Position numbers and translations under genes: made by a program
Origin: Pararobbsia silviterrae
Lineage (GTDB): Bacteria; Pseudomonadota; Gammaproteobacteria; Burkholderiales; Burkholderiaceae
Direction of reading: 5' to 3'
Length of the DNA: 64,000 nucleotides
NCBI RefSeq assembly: GCF_003628125.1
Contig: NZ_RBZU01000014.1
Span: 62,001 to 126,000 of the forward strand
The notes under the pieces: generated by a model
Told to the model about the DNA's origin: nothing
Seen by the model: the letters and a program-made list of their open reading frames with translations, nothing else
Database searches by the model: none
Shown: positions 24,935-33,192 of the stretch, piece by piece
Layout: every line of letters starts with the position of its first letter
Position numbering within the stretch: the first letter of the stretch is position 1

Positions 24935-27405
24935 CAGGACAAGGGGGCCTCGCGGGCCGGTTCGGGTGAAGGATCGGGGCGGCGTGGCGCGTGCCGCGAG
25001 AACAGGGCCGACAAACATAACGCAAGGATCGCGCCCGGGCCGACGGTTTCGCCGAAAGCCTTGAGCAACGGCACCGACGATAGCGCGAGCACGCCGAAAC
25101 CCGCAACCGTCGTGAGGTTCGCGACCGCGAGCGATGCGTAGGTGATGGCCTCGGGCATGTCCTGCTCGGCGTGGCGCGCGAAGAACAGCGCGTAATTCGA
25201 ACCGACCGCGACGATCAGCAGCAAGCCGACCACATGGAGCAGCGTCAGCGAGACGCCCGCGATGCCGAGGCCCGCGACAACGGTCACGACCGCCGCGAGC
25301 AAGGGTCCGAGCACGCGCACGAGACGCGTGAGCGAGCGCAGCGCGAGCGCGAGCAACGCGACGATGACCGCGAGTCCCGCGAGCGCGAGCCGCAGTGCTT
25401 CGCGCATATATCGGTCGTACATCGAATCGCTGGCCTGCTTGAGATCGACGAAGCTCACGCGCGCGGGACCGTCGTCGACACCGGCGAGCGCCGCGCGCAC
25501 GGCGTTCGCGTCGATCTCGACCGACGCCGACGGCGCGCGCAGCGGCAGCAGCGCATGGCAGCGTCCGGGCGAGCAATCGGTCATCGCGCGCACGCCGAGC
25601 CCGAGCGACGAGCCGCGCAACCACGAGGCCGTCAACAGCGGCTGGGTGCGCGCGCTGTCGACGTCGGCGATAAACGGCTCGAGCGCCTGGGGATCGAACG
25701 GGGTGCCGTCGGCCGCTTGCGCGAGCCGCGCGCGCAGCTCGGCTGCCGGCGGCAGCGATTCCTGGCGTTGCCGTTGCGTCGCTTCGCTCGGCAGATAGCG
25801 CGCCGGGCTTTCGTAGCCGCCGATCGCATGCGAAGCGCTCAGACGGTCGAGCACGGGCGCCGCGCGTTCGGCGCCTTCGAGCACGGCGTCGAGCGTCGGC
25901 GCCGAGACGACGACCATATAGCGCGCATCGGGCGCGCCGATCTGCGCGCGCAGGGCCTGATCCTCGGCGATCGCCTGGGGCGGCACCGGACTCAGCGCGC
26001 TGAGTTCGTCGTTGAGCCACGCGCGCGGATGCGTGAGCCACGCGGCCGCGATCCAGGCCGCGATCAGCACGAGCGCGAGCACGCGGTGGCGGCGCGCCGC
26101 GTCCGCGACGCGCATGAGCCGCGCGCCGACGGCGCTCATATCGCGCACGGTCAGCGTCAACGGCGTCAGCACGGGCAGCACCCAGCGCGTGACGGTCGCC
26201 GCCGCGACGAGCCCGGCGATCGAATAGACGCCGAGTTGCGCGAGCCCCGGAAAGCTCGACAACGTCAGCGCCGAGAACCCGCAGACCGACGTCAGCATGC
26301 CGAGCCGCACGGTCGGCCAGGCGCGCGCGACCCAGCGGCGCACGCGCGCATCGCGCGCCGCGCGCCGTCCGGCGCGATCGTCGGAGCCCAGGCCGGTCCC
26401 GCGCCGCGTGCGGTCGCTCGACTGAATGAACAGGTAGATCGAGTAGTCGACGGCTTCGCCGATCAGCGTCGTGCCGAAACCGAGCGTGATGCCGTGGACA
26501 CTGCCGAACGCGAGGCTCACGGCCGCGACGCCGACGAGCGCGCCCGTCAGCACGGGCAGCAGGCCGAGCCCGAGCATCGGCGCCGAGCGGAACGCGAACA
26601 GCAGGATCACGACAATCAGCACGGCGCTGACGAGCGAGAGTCGCGTGACCTCGTGCTTGATCGTCGCGCGGCTGTCGACCGCGAACTTCGGCGAGCCGGT
26701 GATCTCGATCGCGAGCGGGGTATGCAGCGCGGCGAAACGATCGCGCACGGTCGCGATCGCGTGTTCCTGCGCGTCGGTGTCGGAGCCGCTCGCGGCCGTC
26801 GTCAGCACGAGCATCGCGCGCTGTCCGTCCTTCGACGACCACGCGCCGTATTGGATCGGCGGATGACCGCCCGCGTCGAGCTGATCGGCGAGATGCAGCG
26901 TCTCGCCGGTCGGATCGCGATTGACGAGCGGCTTGAGCGAGAGGCCCGCGGGCGAGCTCAGCAGGTCGAGCGTGTCGTTGAGCGCGGCGCGCAGGCCCGC
27001 GACGCTGAATCGGTCGGCGTTGACGTCGGGACTCAGCAGATAGCGATAGCGAAACAGCAGCGCGGCATCGTGCTCGCGCTGCTCGGGATCGAGCGCGCCG
27101 TTGACGACCGATTCGAATGCGGGATCCGTGCGCAGCGCGCTCGCGAGCGCGATCGACGCTTGCGCGCGTTGCTCGGCCGTCCCGCCCGAGAGTCCGACGA
27201 GCAAGGTGCGGGACAGCGCGCCGTTCTTGAGCTGGTCGACGAGGACGCGCTGCTCGGTGTTCGGATTGCGCGGCAGGAACGCCGACAGGTCCGTCGTGAA
27301 CGTGGTGCGTGAGACGACGAACACGCAGGCGAGCAGCAGCAAGGCCCAGAGCGTCACCGCCACCTGGCCGGGGCGGCCGGGCGGGCGCGGCGCACGGACG
27401 TTCAT
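24934..27405 (-). CDS. MMPL/RND-family lipid exporter of the polyene locus
   Basis: An 823-residue inner-membrane transporter with the duplicated MMPL topology: one helix plus a large periplasmic loop plus five or six helices, twice. Hydrophobic clusters lie at about 15-35, 240-420, 445-465 and 690-815. 'FGTTLIGEAVDYSIYLFI' and 'LLLIVAVGSNYALFFARHAEQ' are the paired TM4 regions, the first with the Asp typical of proton-driven MMPL proteins. It probably extracts the finished polyene lipid from the inner membrane and hands it to the LolA-like carrier. Start and stop overlap its neighbours (ATGA and TGATG). Confidence 0.9.
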   Translation of the reverse strand: MNVRAPRPPGRPGQVAVTLWALLLLACVFVVSRTTFTTDLSAFLPRNPNTEQRVLVDQLKNGALSRTLLVGLSGGTAEQRAQASIALASALRTDPAFESVVNGALDPEQREHDAALLFRYRYLLSPDVNADRFSVAGLRAALNDTLDLLSSPAGLSLKPLVNRDPTGETLHLADQLDAGGHPPIQYGAWSSKDGQRAMLVLTTAASGSDTDAQEHAIATVRDRFAALHTPLAIEITGSPKFAVDSRATIKHEVTRLSLVSAVLIVVILLFAFRSAPMLGLGLLPVLTGALVGVAAVSLAFGSVHGITLGFGTTLIGEAVDYSIYLFIQSSDRTRRGTGLGSDDRAGRRAARDARVRRWVARAWPTVRLGMLTSVCGFSALTLSSFPGLAQLGVYSIAGLVAAATVTRWVLPVLTPLTLTVRDMSAVGARLMRVADAARRHRVLALVLIAAWIAAAWLTHPRAWLNDELSALSPVPPQAIAEDQALRAQIGAPDARYMVVVSAPTLDAVLEGAERAAPVLDRLSASHAIGGYESPARYLPSEATQRQRQESLPPAAELRARLAQAADGTPFDPQALEPFIADVDSARTQPLLTASWLRGSSLGLGVRAMTDCSPGRCHALLPLRAPSASVEIDANAVRAALAGVDDGPARVSFVDLKQASDSMYDRYMREALRLALAGLAVIVALLALALRSLTRLVRVLGPLLAAVVTVVAGLGIAGVSLTLLHVVGLLLIVAVGSNYALFFARHAEQDMPEAITYASLAVANLTTVAGFGVLALSSVPLLKAFGETVGPGAILALCLSALFSRHAPRRPDPSPEPAREAPLS

Positions 27406-28220
27406 GAAGGGCGTGTCTCGATCGTGAGCACCGAGCGATCGCCATCGGTCTGGATGGTTTCGATCGTGCGGATCTGCAGTTGGCCGTTGGCGTCTTGCGC
27501 GCCGCTGACGACGATGTGGTGGATCGCGCGCGTGAGCGAGGTGTCGATCGGCGTCAGCGTCAGATGCCAGTCGGACGCCGACCCCTCGGCCGCGAGCTTA
27601 TATGCTTGTTCGAGCCGCGCGCGGTCGCCCGTCAGCGTGCCGCGCACGCTGTCGACGACCGTCGCGATCTCGGGGTATTGCGTGAGCGACACGACGCGTT
27701 CGCGGCCGTCGCGCGACATCGTGACGGTGTCGCCGTCGACGACGAGCGATTGCTCGCGCGGCTTCAAGGTGTGCTGCTCGAAATGATCGGGCGCGCGAAA
27801 CGCGAGCGTGCCCGACGACTCGACGGGGCCGCGCAGATTCGACAGGTATTTGACTTCGCTGAAGCGCGCCTCGCCGGACTTGCGTTGCGCGAACGCATGC
27901 ATGAGCGCGTCGATCGTGATCGGACCGGTCTGCGCCGCCGCGCTCGGCGGCTCGCTTGCCGCGCTCTGCGGCGCGTGGCCTTGCGCCGGGGCGGGGACTT
28001 GTGTCTGTGTTTGCGCCTGCGCGGGGATTGCGAACGCCGCGCCGAGCACGTACGACGTCAGCACGGCGATCGCGACGACGGTGACGTACGTCGTGACGCG
28101 CGTGGCGACGCATGTGGCGGCACGCTTAATGGCACGCGCCGCGCTCGGCATCGCGTCGGCAAACGACCGACGGCATCGCGGTTGGGCCCGGGCACTCGCA
28201 TCGTGCGGCACGCTGCGCAT
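27402..28220 (-). CDS. LolA-like periplasmic lipid carrier
   Basis: A 272-residue secreted protein. A long basic N-region and a hydrophobic stretch ending 'IPAQAQ' (about residues 37-62) form a signal peptide or anchor, followed by a Gln/Pro/Ala-rich linker. The rest is a LolA/LppM-type beta-clam ('GEARFSEVKYLSNLRGPVESSGTLAFRAPDHFEQ'), the fold that binds lipids in its cavity. It would carry the polyene lipid across the periplasm next to the MMPL exporter. The frame reaches a TTG at 28235, but the ATG at 28220 overlaps the acyltransferase stop (TGATG) and is the better start. Confidence 0.87.
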   Translation of the reverse strand: MRSVPHDASARAQPRCRRSFADAMPSAARAIKRAATCVATRVTTYVTVVAIAVLTSYVLGAAFAIPAQAQTQTQVPAPAQGHAPQSAASEPPSAAAQTGPITIDALMHAFAQRKSGEARFSEVKYLSNLRGPVESSGTLAFRAPDHFEQHTLKPREQSLVVDGDTVTMSRDGRERVVSLTQYPEIATVVDSVRGTLTGDRARLEQAYKLAAEGSASDWHLTLTPIDTSLTRAIHHIVVSGAQDANGQLQIRTIETIQTDGDRSVLTIETRPS

Positions 28221-29218
28221 CAGAGGTTCTCGCAAAATAGATCGTTATCGGATTGTTCCGACCAGAACGGGAAGAAGTTGAACCAGTTGTACGGCGCGCG
28301 CCGGCAGTGCTTTTCGAGCAATTCGACGTAGCGCCGCATGGCCGCGTCGATTCGCTCGGCGCGGCGGCGCCCGCCGTCGGCCGCATCCGAGAAGTCGGCG
28401 AGCTGTTCGAAGTAGACGTCGTAGGCGTTGCCGCCCGCGTAGGTCGCCGTCATGAAGACGACGGGGCGCCGCATCAGCGCGGCAACCCGGAACGGCCCGA
28501 CCGGGAACGGCGCGGGCGCGCCGAGGAACGGCAATTCGACCGTCGTTTCGTCGGCCGGCGTGCGGTCCGCGAGCAGACCGACCATTTCGCCGGCGTCGAG
28601 CCGCTCGCCCGCGCGCAGCATCGAGTCGACGCGGCCCATCGGGATGATGTCGAGCAAGGCCTTCGGATTGATCGCGGCGATCGTCGCATTGATCTTCTGC
28701 GCGTTTTCTTCGTACATCAGCATCGATGCACGCAACCCCGCGAACTGGCGTCCGACGGACGACAGCACTTCGAAGCTGCCGAGATGCGCGCCGATCAGGA
28801 AGGCGCCGCGCTCCTGTTCAAGCAGATCGCGCATCAGGTCGCCGCCGTGCACGCGGATATCGAACAGATCGAAGCGGTCGTTGATCAGGAAGATCCGGTC
28901 GTGAATCGTCGTCGCGAACGTGTAGACCTGGCGGAAACCGTCGATCGGCGAGGCTTTGCGGCCCAGCACGCGGCGCAGATAGTCGAGCGACGCGCGGCGC
29001 GCCGACGGCGCGAAGAGCATGAAGTACGCGGTGATCGGGAACAGCGCGATACGCGACAGCGGACGGCCGATCGCGAGCGACAGGCGCGCCATGCTGCGCA
29101 ACGCCCAGAGCGAGCTGCGTTCGGGATTGCGCGTCCATTGCGCGGCCCGGCGTTTGCGCGGCGCGCGAGCGGAGGCGGCCGAGGCCGACGTTTCGTTGGT
29201 TGAAGGTGTTGAACTCAT
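28220..29218 (-). CDS. LpxL/HtrB-like acyltransferase of the polyene locus
   Basis: A 332-residue membrane-associated acyltransferase. After a basic 35-residue N-terminus comes one hydrophobic segment ('IGRPLSRIALFPITAYFMLF', about 50-70). The catalytic block is 'GAFLIGAHLGSFEVLSS', giving the HxxxxE variant of LpxL-type enzymes, and the 'LLADRTPADETTVELPFLGAPAPFPVGP' region shapes the active site. It probably transfers the polyene or a fatty acyl chain to a lipid or sugar head group. Its ATG overlaps the stop of a possible 31-codon ORF (ATGA). Confidence 0.88.
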   Translation of the reverse strand: MSSTPSTNETSASAASARAPRKRRAAQWTRNPERSSLWALRSMARLSLAIGRPLSRIALFPITAYFMLFAPSARRASLDYLRRVLGRKASPIDGFRQVYTFATTIHDRIFLINDRFDLFDIRVHGGDLMRDLLEQERGAFLIGAHLGSFEVLSSVGRQFAGLRASMLMYEENAQKINATIAAINPKALLDIIPMGRVDSMLRAGERLDAGEMVGLLADRTPADETTVELPFLGAPAPFPVGPFRVAALMRRPVVFMTATYAGGNAYDVYFEQLADFSDAADGGRRRAERIDAAMRRYVELLEKHCRRAPYNWFNFFPFWSEQSDNDLFCENL

Positions 29219-29310
29219 GGCGTCAACATACCGTGGTCGTTGCGGGGCGGGTGTAACAAGTTCTTGCGGAATGTTCGTGCGCGCGGCGCGCCGTCGCGGG
29301 TCGTCGTCAT
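29215..29310 (-). CDS. possible 31-codon small ORF filling the ligase-acyltransferase gap
   Basis: The frame begins with an ATG that overlaps the ligase stop (ATGA) and ends with a TGA that overlaps the acyltransferase ATG (ATGA again). It thus tiles the 88-bp gap exactly. The peptide is basic (MTTTRDGAPRARTF at its start) with no recognised domain or membrane segment. It may be a real small protein, a translational-coupling device, or the remnant of a lost gene such as a thioesterase or ketoreductase. Unrecognised family; coding status uncertain. Confidence 0.4.
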   Translation of the reverse strand: MTTTRDGAPRARTFRKNLLHPPRNDHGMLTP

Positions 29311-31118
29311 GAGGCGACCGTCCCGCGCGCGACGATGCGCTCGCTTGCCCGGATCGTGAATTCGATCGCGCCCGACGGGCTCGCCTTGCGTTCGAGCGTC
29401 AGCGTTTCGCCGGGCGTCACCGGGCTCAGGAACTTGACCGATGCGAGCGCGCACGCGCTGACGGCGCGTCCGGTGTCGTGTGCGATCGCATCGAGCGCCG
29501 CGTCGAGCAGGACGACGCCGGGCAGGACGGGCCGGCCCGGGAAATGGCCCGCATAGGCCGGATGGTCGTGCGGAATCGGCAAGACGAGGGGCGCGTCGTT
29601 CGTCTGCGCGGGCGCTCGGGCGTGCTTCTGCGCGGCGACGTGCCGTTCATAGAGCGACTTGAGCGTCGCGCGCACGAGCTTGCCCGTTTCGTTGCGCGGC
29701 AATGCATCGACGAGCACGAGCGGGCGCGGCAGGAAGGCGGGGTCGACGCGCTGGCGCAATGCGGTCAGGATTGCATTGGCCGACAGGCCGGGCGCGACCG
29801 CGAACGCGGCGAGCCGCGTGACGATGCCCGGCGTCTCGTCATCGGGCAGATAAAACCCCGCATCCTCGACGCCGTCGATCGACGCGATCTGATGGTTCAG
29901 ATAGCCGATCGACGTTCGCTTGCCCGCGATATTGACGAGATCCGCCGTGCGGCCCGTCAGCACGAAGCGGCGCACGTACCCGTCGGCGTCGGGTTCGCCG
30001 CGCGGTTCGAGCAGATCGCCGAGCGGGGTCGGCGTTTCGATATGGCCTTCGGAGGCCCACGCCTGGGTGTTCTGCCAGCTCAGCCGGATGCCCGGCATCA
30101 GCAGCCAGTCCGTATCCGTCGCGGTGCGCCGCGTCGCGATCTGGCCGGTTTCCGTGCTGCCGTAGATTTCCTTGAGCGGTCCCGCGAAGCGCTGCTCGGC
30201 TTGTTCGGCGAGCGTCTGCGAGAGCGGCGCCGTCGCGGACAGGATCAGGCCGAGCGCGGGCCACGCGGCGGGTGTTTCGGGCGTGCTCAGCAGTGAACGC
30301 AGATGCACGGGCGTCGTCACGAGCAGGCGCGGCTCGGGTGCCGACGCGAGCGTGTCGATGACGTCGGCCGGGTAGAACGGCCGGCCCGTTTCGAAGATCT
30401 GCGCGCCGATCAGCGCGAGCAGGACGGTCGATTCGAAGCCGAACATATGCTGCGGCGGCACCGTGCCGACGAGCGTATGCGGGCGCGTGTCGTCGAGGCC
30501 GAGCGCGGTCTTCGCGACGTGCACGCTGTGCACGAGGCGGCCCCAGGTCTTCGGATGCGGGACGGGCACGCCCGTCGAGCCCGACGTGAAGACATAGGCG
30601 ACGACGCGATCGGCATGGATACGCGGCACCTCGAACGCGGTCGATCCTGCCCGCGGTCCGGCGTCAGCTCCGACTCCGGTCTCGGCTCCGGCTTGACGTT
30701 CGACGCTGGCTTCGCCATCGCCATCGCCATTGGCATCGATCTCGGTCTCCGATCGATCCGCCTGCGCGGCTTCCCACGGCAACGCGATCGGATAGCGAAA
30801 CGTGGGCAGCGCGACGTGCTCGGTATGGGAGTCGGCGACGCAGAACGTGTCGGGCGCGAACTCCTTGAGCCGTTCGACGGCCTCGGGCGTGTACGTCGAC
30901 GGCAGCAAGGTGATCCGATGATCGAGCATCGCCGCGGCGAGCGTGACCGCGAACGCATACCGGTCGCCGCACGCATTGAGCAGATGCGTGCCCGCGGGCA
31001 GCGTGGCGGCCACGGTGCGGACGTCTGCGATAAACCGCGCCGCGGTGATCGGCATGCCGCGATGCCGCGCGACGATCGCGTCCGCGTGCCGATGGGCGAT
31101 CAGCGCAAGGTGGGTCAT
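29307..31118 (-). CDS. AMP-dependent aryl-CoA/ACP ligase fused to a hotdog dehydratase
   Basis: A 603-residue two-domain enzyme. Residues 1 to about 495 are an acyl-adenylate ligase with P-loop 'TSGSTGVPVPHPK' (178-190), 'EIYGSTETGQIATR' near 313, and a C-terminal 'PRNETGKLVR' lysine motif. Residues about 505-603 are a dehydratase-like hotdog ('HPAYAGHFPGRPVLPG'). It likely activates hydroxybenzoate and loads the ACP, the fused domain dehydrating chain intermediates. An acidic Gly/Ala/Asp insert at about 125-160 is coded by a degenerate 6-bp repeat. It lies 16 bp after the membrane-protein gene. Confidence 0.9.
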   Translation of the reverse strand: MTHLALIAHRHADAIVARHRGMPITAARFIADVRTVAATLPAGTHLLNACGDRYAFAVTLAAAMLDHRITLLPSTYTPEAVERLKEFAPDTFCVADSHTEHVALPTFRYPIALPWEAAQADRSETEIDANGDGDGEASVERQAGAETGVGADAGPRAGSTAFEVPRIHADRVVAYVFTSGSTGVPVPHPKTWGRLVHSVHVAKTALGLDDTRPHTLVGTVPPQHMFGFESTVLLALIGAQIFETGRPFYPADVIDTLASAPEPRLLVTTPVHLRSLLSTPETPAAWPALGLILSATAPLSQTLAEQAEQRFAGPLKEIYGSTETGQIATRRTATDTDWLLMPGIRLSWQNTQAWASEGHIETPTPLGDLLEPRGEPDADGYVRRFVLTGRTADLVNIAGKRTSIGYLNHQIASIDGVEDAGFYLPDDETPGIVTRLAAFAVAPGLSANAILTALRQRVDPAFLPRPLVLVDALPRNETGKLVRATLKSLYERHVAAQKHARAPAQTNDAPLVLPIPHDHPAYAGHFPGRPVLPGVVLLDAALDAIAHDTGRAVSACALASVKFLSPVTPGETLTLERKASPSGAIEFTIRASERIVARGTVAS

Positions 31119-31134
31119 GATGCGTGCGCCCGTG

Positions 31135-31950
31135 TCAGCGCGCGTTCGCGCGCGAGCGCGTGGACGAGCCCGGCATCGGCATCGTCGCGATCGCGCGGAT
31201 CATGTCGACCGCCGTCGTGCGCTCGTGCGCGGGAATCACGATGCAGCGCACCGCGTATTCGACGATGAACACGCCGATCGTCAGCGGCGCCGCCGACCAC
31301 CAGACGAAGTGCAGCCACGTTTCGAACGCCTCGGCCGCATAGACGAGCGGCGAGGTCGCGGCGACGAGCGCGAACACGCAGGCCCATGCGAGCGTGACCT
31401 TGCGCGTATAGCGCGCGACGCGGTCCGAGACGGTGCGGTGCACGCGCCGCGCCACCTGCGTGCAGAACGGCACGATGCCGGGCCGCAAGGTGCGGCCGAA
31501 CCAGTGCGCGAGCATCAGGTTCGCGACGACGTGATCGACGAGATAGGCGAAGCGGATCATGCGCAGCGAGTGATCGGTATGACCGATCCAGACCGCGGAC
31601 GCCGCCGCGGCGACGACCCCCGTGACGATGAGCGCGCGCCAGCGGGCGGACAACCGGCAGGCCGCGATCAGCATGAAGGCGACGGGCGGCGCGATCGCGA
31701 CGAGCATCGAGGCGATACCGGGCATCGCGTCGCGATGAGGCGCGAGGGGGCCGCGGATCAACGAGTAGAGCGCGCAGCCGGCCAGGACGAGCGCCAGCGC
31801 GATCAAGGGCACCGATATCCGGGCCGGAGGCCGGAATCTCGTCGAGCGACGCTCCGGTGCGCGACGCGTTCTGTGGGCGTTCACATTCAATATGGGGCAC
31901 CGAACATCTGCGACCGCGCGGCGCCGGGGCGTCCGACGGCGGTCATGCAT
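31135..31950 (-). CDS. COG4648-like polytopic membrane protein, first gene of the minus-strand polyene arm
   Basis: A 271-residue protein with about six hydrophobic helices after a basic N-terminus (helices near 47-65, 78-100, 104-122, and three more between 190 and 245). Small membrane proteins of this kind are common in aryl-polyene loci and have no established activity. The start is uncertain: the ATG at 31950 lacks a ribosome site, and a GTG near 31886 (VNAHRTRR) would remove 21 arginine-rich residues and fit as well. Confidence 0.72.
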   Translation of the reverse strand: MHDRRRTPRRRAVADVRCPILNVNAHRTRRAPERRSTRFRPPARISVPLIALALVLAGCALYSLIRGPLAPHRDAMPGIASMLVAIAPPVAFMLIAACRLSARWRALIVTGVVAAAASAVWIGHTDHSLRMIRFAYLVDHVVANLMLAHWFGRTLRPGIVPFCTQVARRVHRTVSDRVARYTRKVTLAWACVFALVAATSPLVYAAEAFETWLHFVWWSAAPLTIGVFIVEYAVRCIVIPAHERTTAVDMIRAIATMPMPGSSTRSRANAR

Positions 31951-32405
31951 TCATAGGGAGCGGCTCGCCGCACCGGCCGTCGGATCGTCCGATCCGCCCG
32001 CTGTGCGTCGACAACGGGGCGGAGCGGCGAGGCTTCGAGCCGGCCGCTGCTGCCTCGGGCGCGCGGCGGCGATCGAGTCGCGACCGGGCGTCGGGGTGCC
32101 GCAAGCCAGCGCGCATCTTACAAGCCGGTCATAGTGACCGGCAAGGCTGGCGATTCCCGATCGGTGTCAGTCTCGAACAGGGGGGCCGACACCGAACGGC
32201 GCTTCGCCGTTACGCGCTTATCGGGAAATGAGCAAGCCATGTGCCCGGCGGGGCGCGCAAGCGCCGATCGTGCGGATTGCGCGGAGCGCGCATATCGCGC
32301 GTGCGGGCCGCACGGGGCGGGCGAAATGGGGGTGTCGTGCGCATGCTTGCGCATCCGGGCACGATTTTTCACTCGATCCGGCGGAGAACTGCCGATGGCG
32401 CTGCG
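31951..32405. other. intergenic, presumed promoter region of the minus-strand polyene arm
   Basis: About 455 bp with only arginine/serine-rich shadow frames. I found no clear -35/-10 pair on the minus strand, but the long minus-strand operon needs a promoter here or just inside the annotated 5' end of its first gene. Confidence 0.4.
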
Positions 32406-32783
32406 CTACGCGGCGCCGTCGTCGCCGAGCAGGCCCGCGTCGCGTAGGCGCGCATCGCAATCGTTCATGACGTCGATTGCGATCGCCGACTGGTAGTCGG
32501 GATCGAGCGCCTGCATGAGCTCGTGCGAGATGAACAGACCCGCTTCACGCGAGACGGCGTCGGCGAGTTCGCGCGCGAAGCGGTCGCTGAGTTCGGCGAA
32601 CGCGCGTTTTTCGCCGAGCGTCAGCATGACGCGCGTGCGCGTGAGCCAGATATTGGTCAACTGGACGGCCTGCGCGTCGGTCATCCAGGCCGCGTATTCG
32701 TAATAGGCCGACAGGCGCTCGGCGGTCAGCGCGAAGAGCAGCCGCGTGCGGGGAAGATGTTCGTCGGGGGGCAGGTGGGGCAT
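32406..32783 (-). CDS. conserved-looking small protein of unknown function
   Basis: A 125-residue soluble, mostly helical, slightly acidic protein ('LTAERLSAYYEYAAWMTDAQ', 'RELADAVSREAGLFISHELM'), rich in Ala, Leu, Asp, Glu and aromatic residues. Its composition is unlike the arginine-rich shadow frames around it, so I take it as a real gene. There is no signal peptide, membrane segment or metal motif. The upstream side holds the octanucleotide arrays. I do not recognise the family. Confidence 0.65.
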   Translation of the reverse strand: MPHLPPDEHLPRTRLLFALTAERLSAYYEYAAWMTDAQAVQLTNIWLTRTRVMLTLGEKRAFAELSDRFARELADAVSREAGLFISHELMQALDPDYQSAIAIDVMNDCDARLRDAGLLGDDGAA

Positions 32784-32960
32784 CGACAGCGGGGGGCGTT
32801 AGCAAGACGGGGCAGGGACGGGGCGCGCGGGCCGCGACGGCGCGCGGCGGCCGGCAGCGCGAGATAGGCGCGAGCGTACCACGCCGCGGGCGGGGATTCG
32901 ACGTCGGGTCCGGCGCGAGATGAGCGCCTGGGCGGCGACGGGCGCACGGGCCAGACTGGC

Positions 32961-33112
32961 CCGCCGAACCGCCGAACCGCCGAACCGCCGAACCGCCGAA
33001 CCGCCGAACCGCCGAACTGCCGAACTGCCGAACTGCCGAACTGCCGAACTGCCGAACTGCCGAACTGCCGAACTGCCGAACTGCCGAACTGCCGAACTGC
33101 CGAACTGCCGAA
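32961..33112 (+). repeat. 19-unit octanucleotide array
   Basis: Seven units of CCGCCGAA (32961-33016) followed without a break by twelve units of CTGCCGAA (33017-33112). The single C-to-T change in the unit splits the array into two homogeneous blocks. It is intergenic, between the MCP stop and the unknown 125-aa gene; an 8-bp unit would shift frame in a gene. Confidence 0.97.
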
Positions 33113-33120
33113 CCGCTAGG

Positions 33121-33185
33121 CGGCCAGGCGGCCAGGCGGCGAAACGGCCAAAAGGCCAAAAGGCCAAAAGGCCAAAAGGCCAAAC
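33121..33185 (+). repeat. two further octanucleotide arrays
   Basis: CGGCCAGG twice (33121-33136), a CGGCGAAA transition, then GGCCAAAA in about five copies (33146-33185), ending 8 bp before the MCP stop codon. All share the 8-bp period of the adjacent 19-unit array. Confidence 0.93.
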
Positions 33186-33192
33186 GCGCGTT

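Noticed and set aside
24107..27445. A 1112-codon minus-strand frame joining the deacetylase to sequence inside the exporter gene
   Set aside because: Only its last 275 codons are real (the deacetylase); the rest is a shifted-frame shadow of the MMPL exporter.
32545..33183. Minus-strand frames over the octanucleotide arrays giving (SSAVRQFG)n and FWPFGLLA-type repeats
   Set aside because: The 8-bp unit opens several frames equally; none has a start with a ribosome site or a neighbouring domain.
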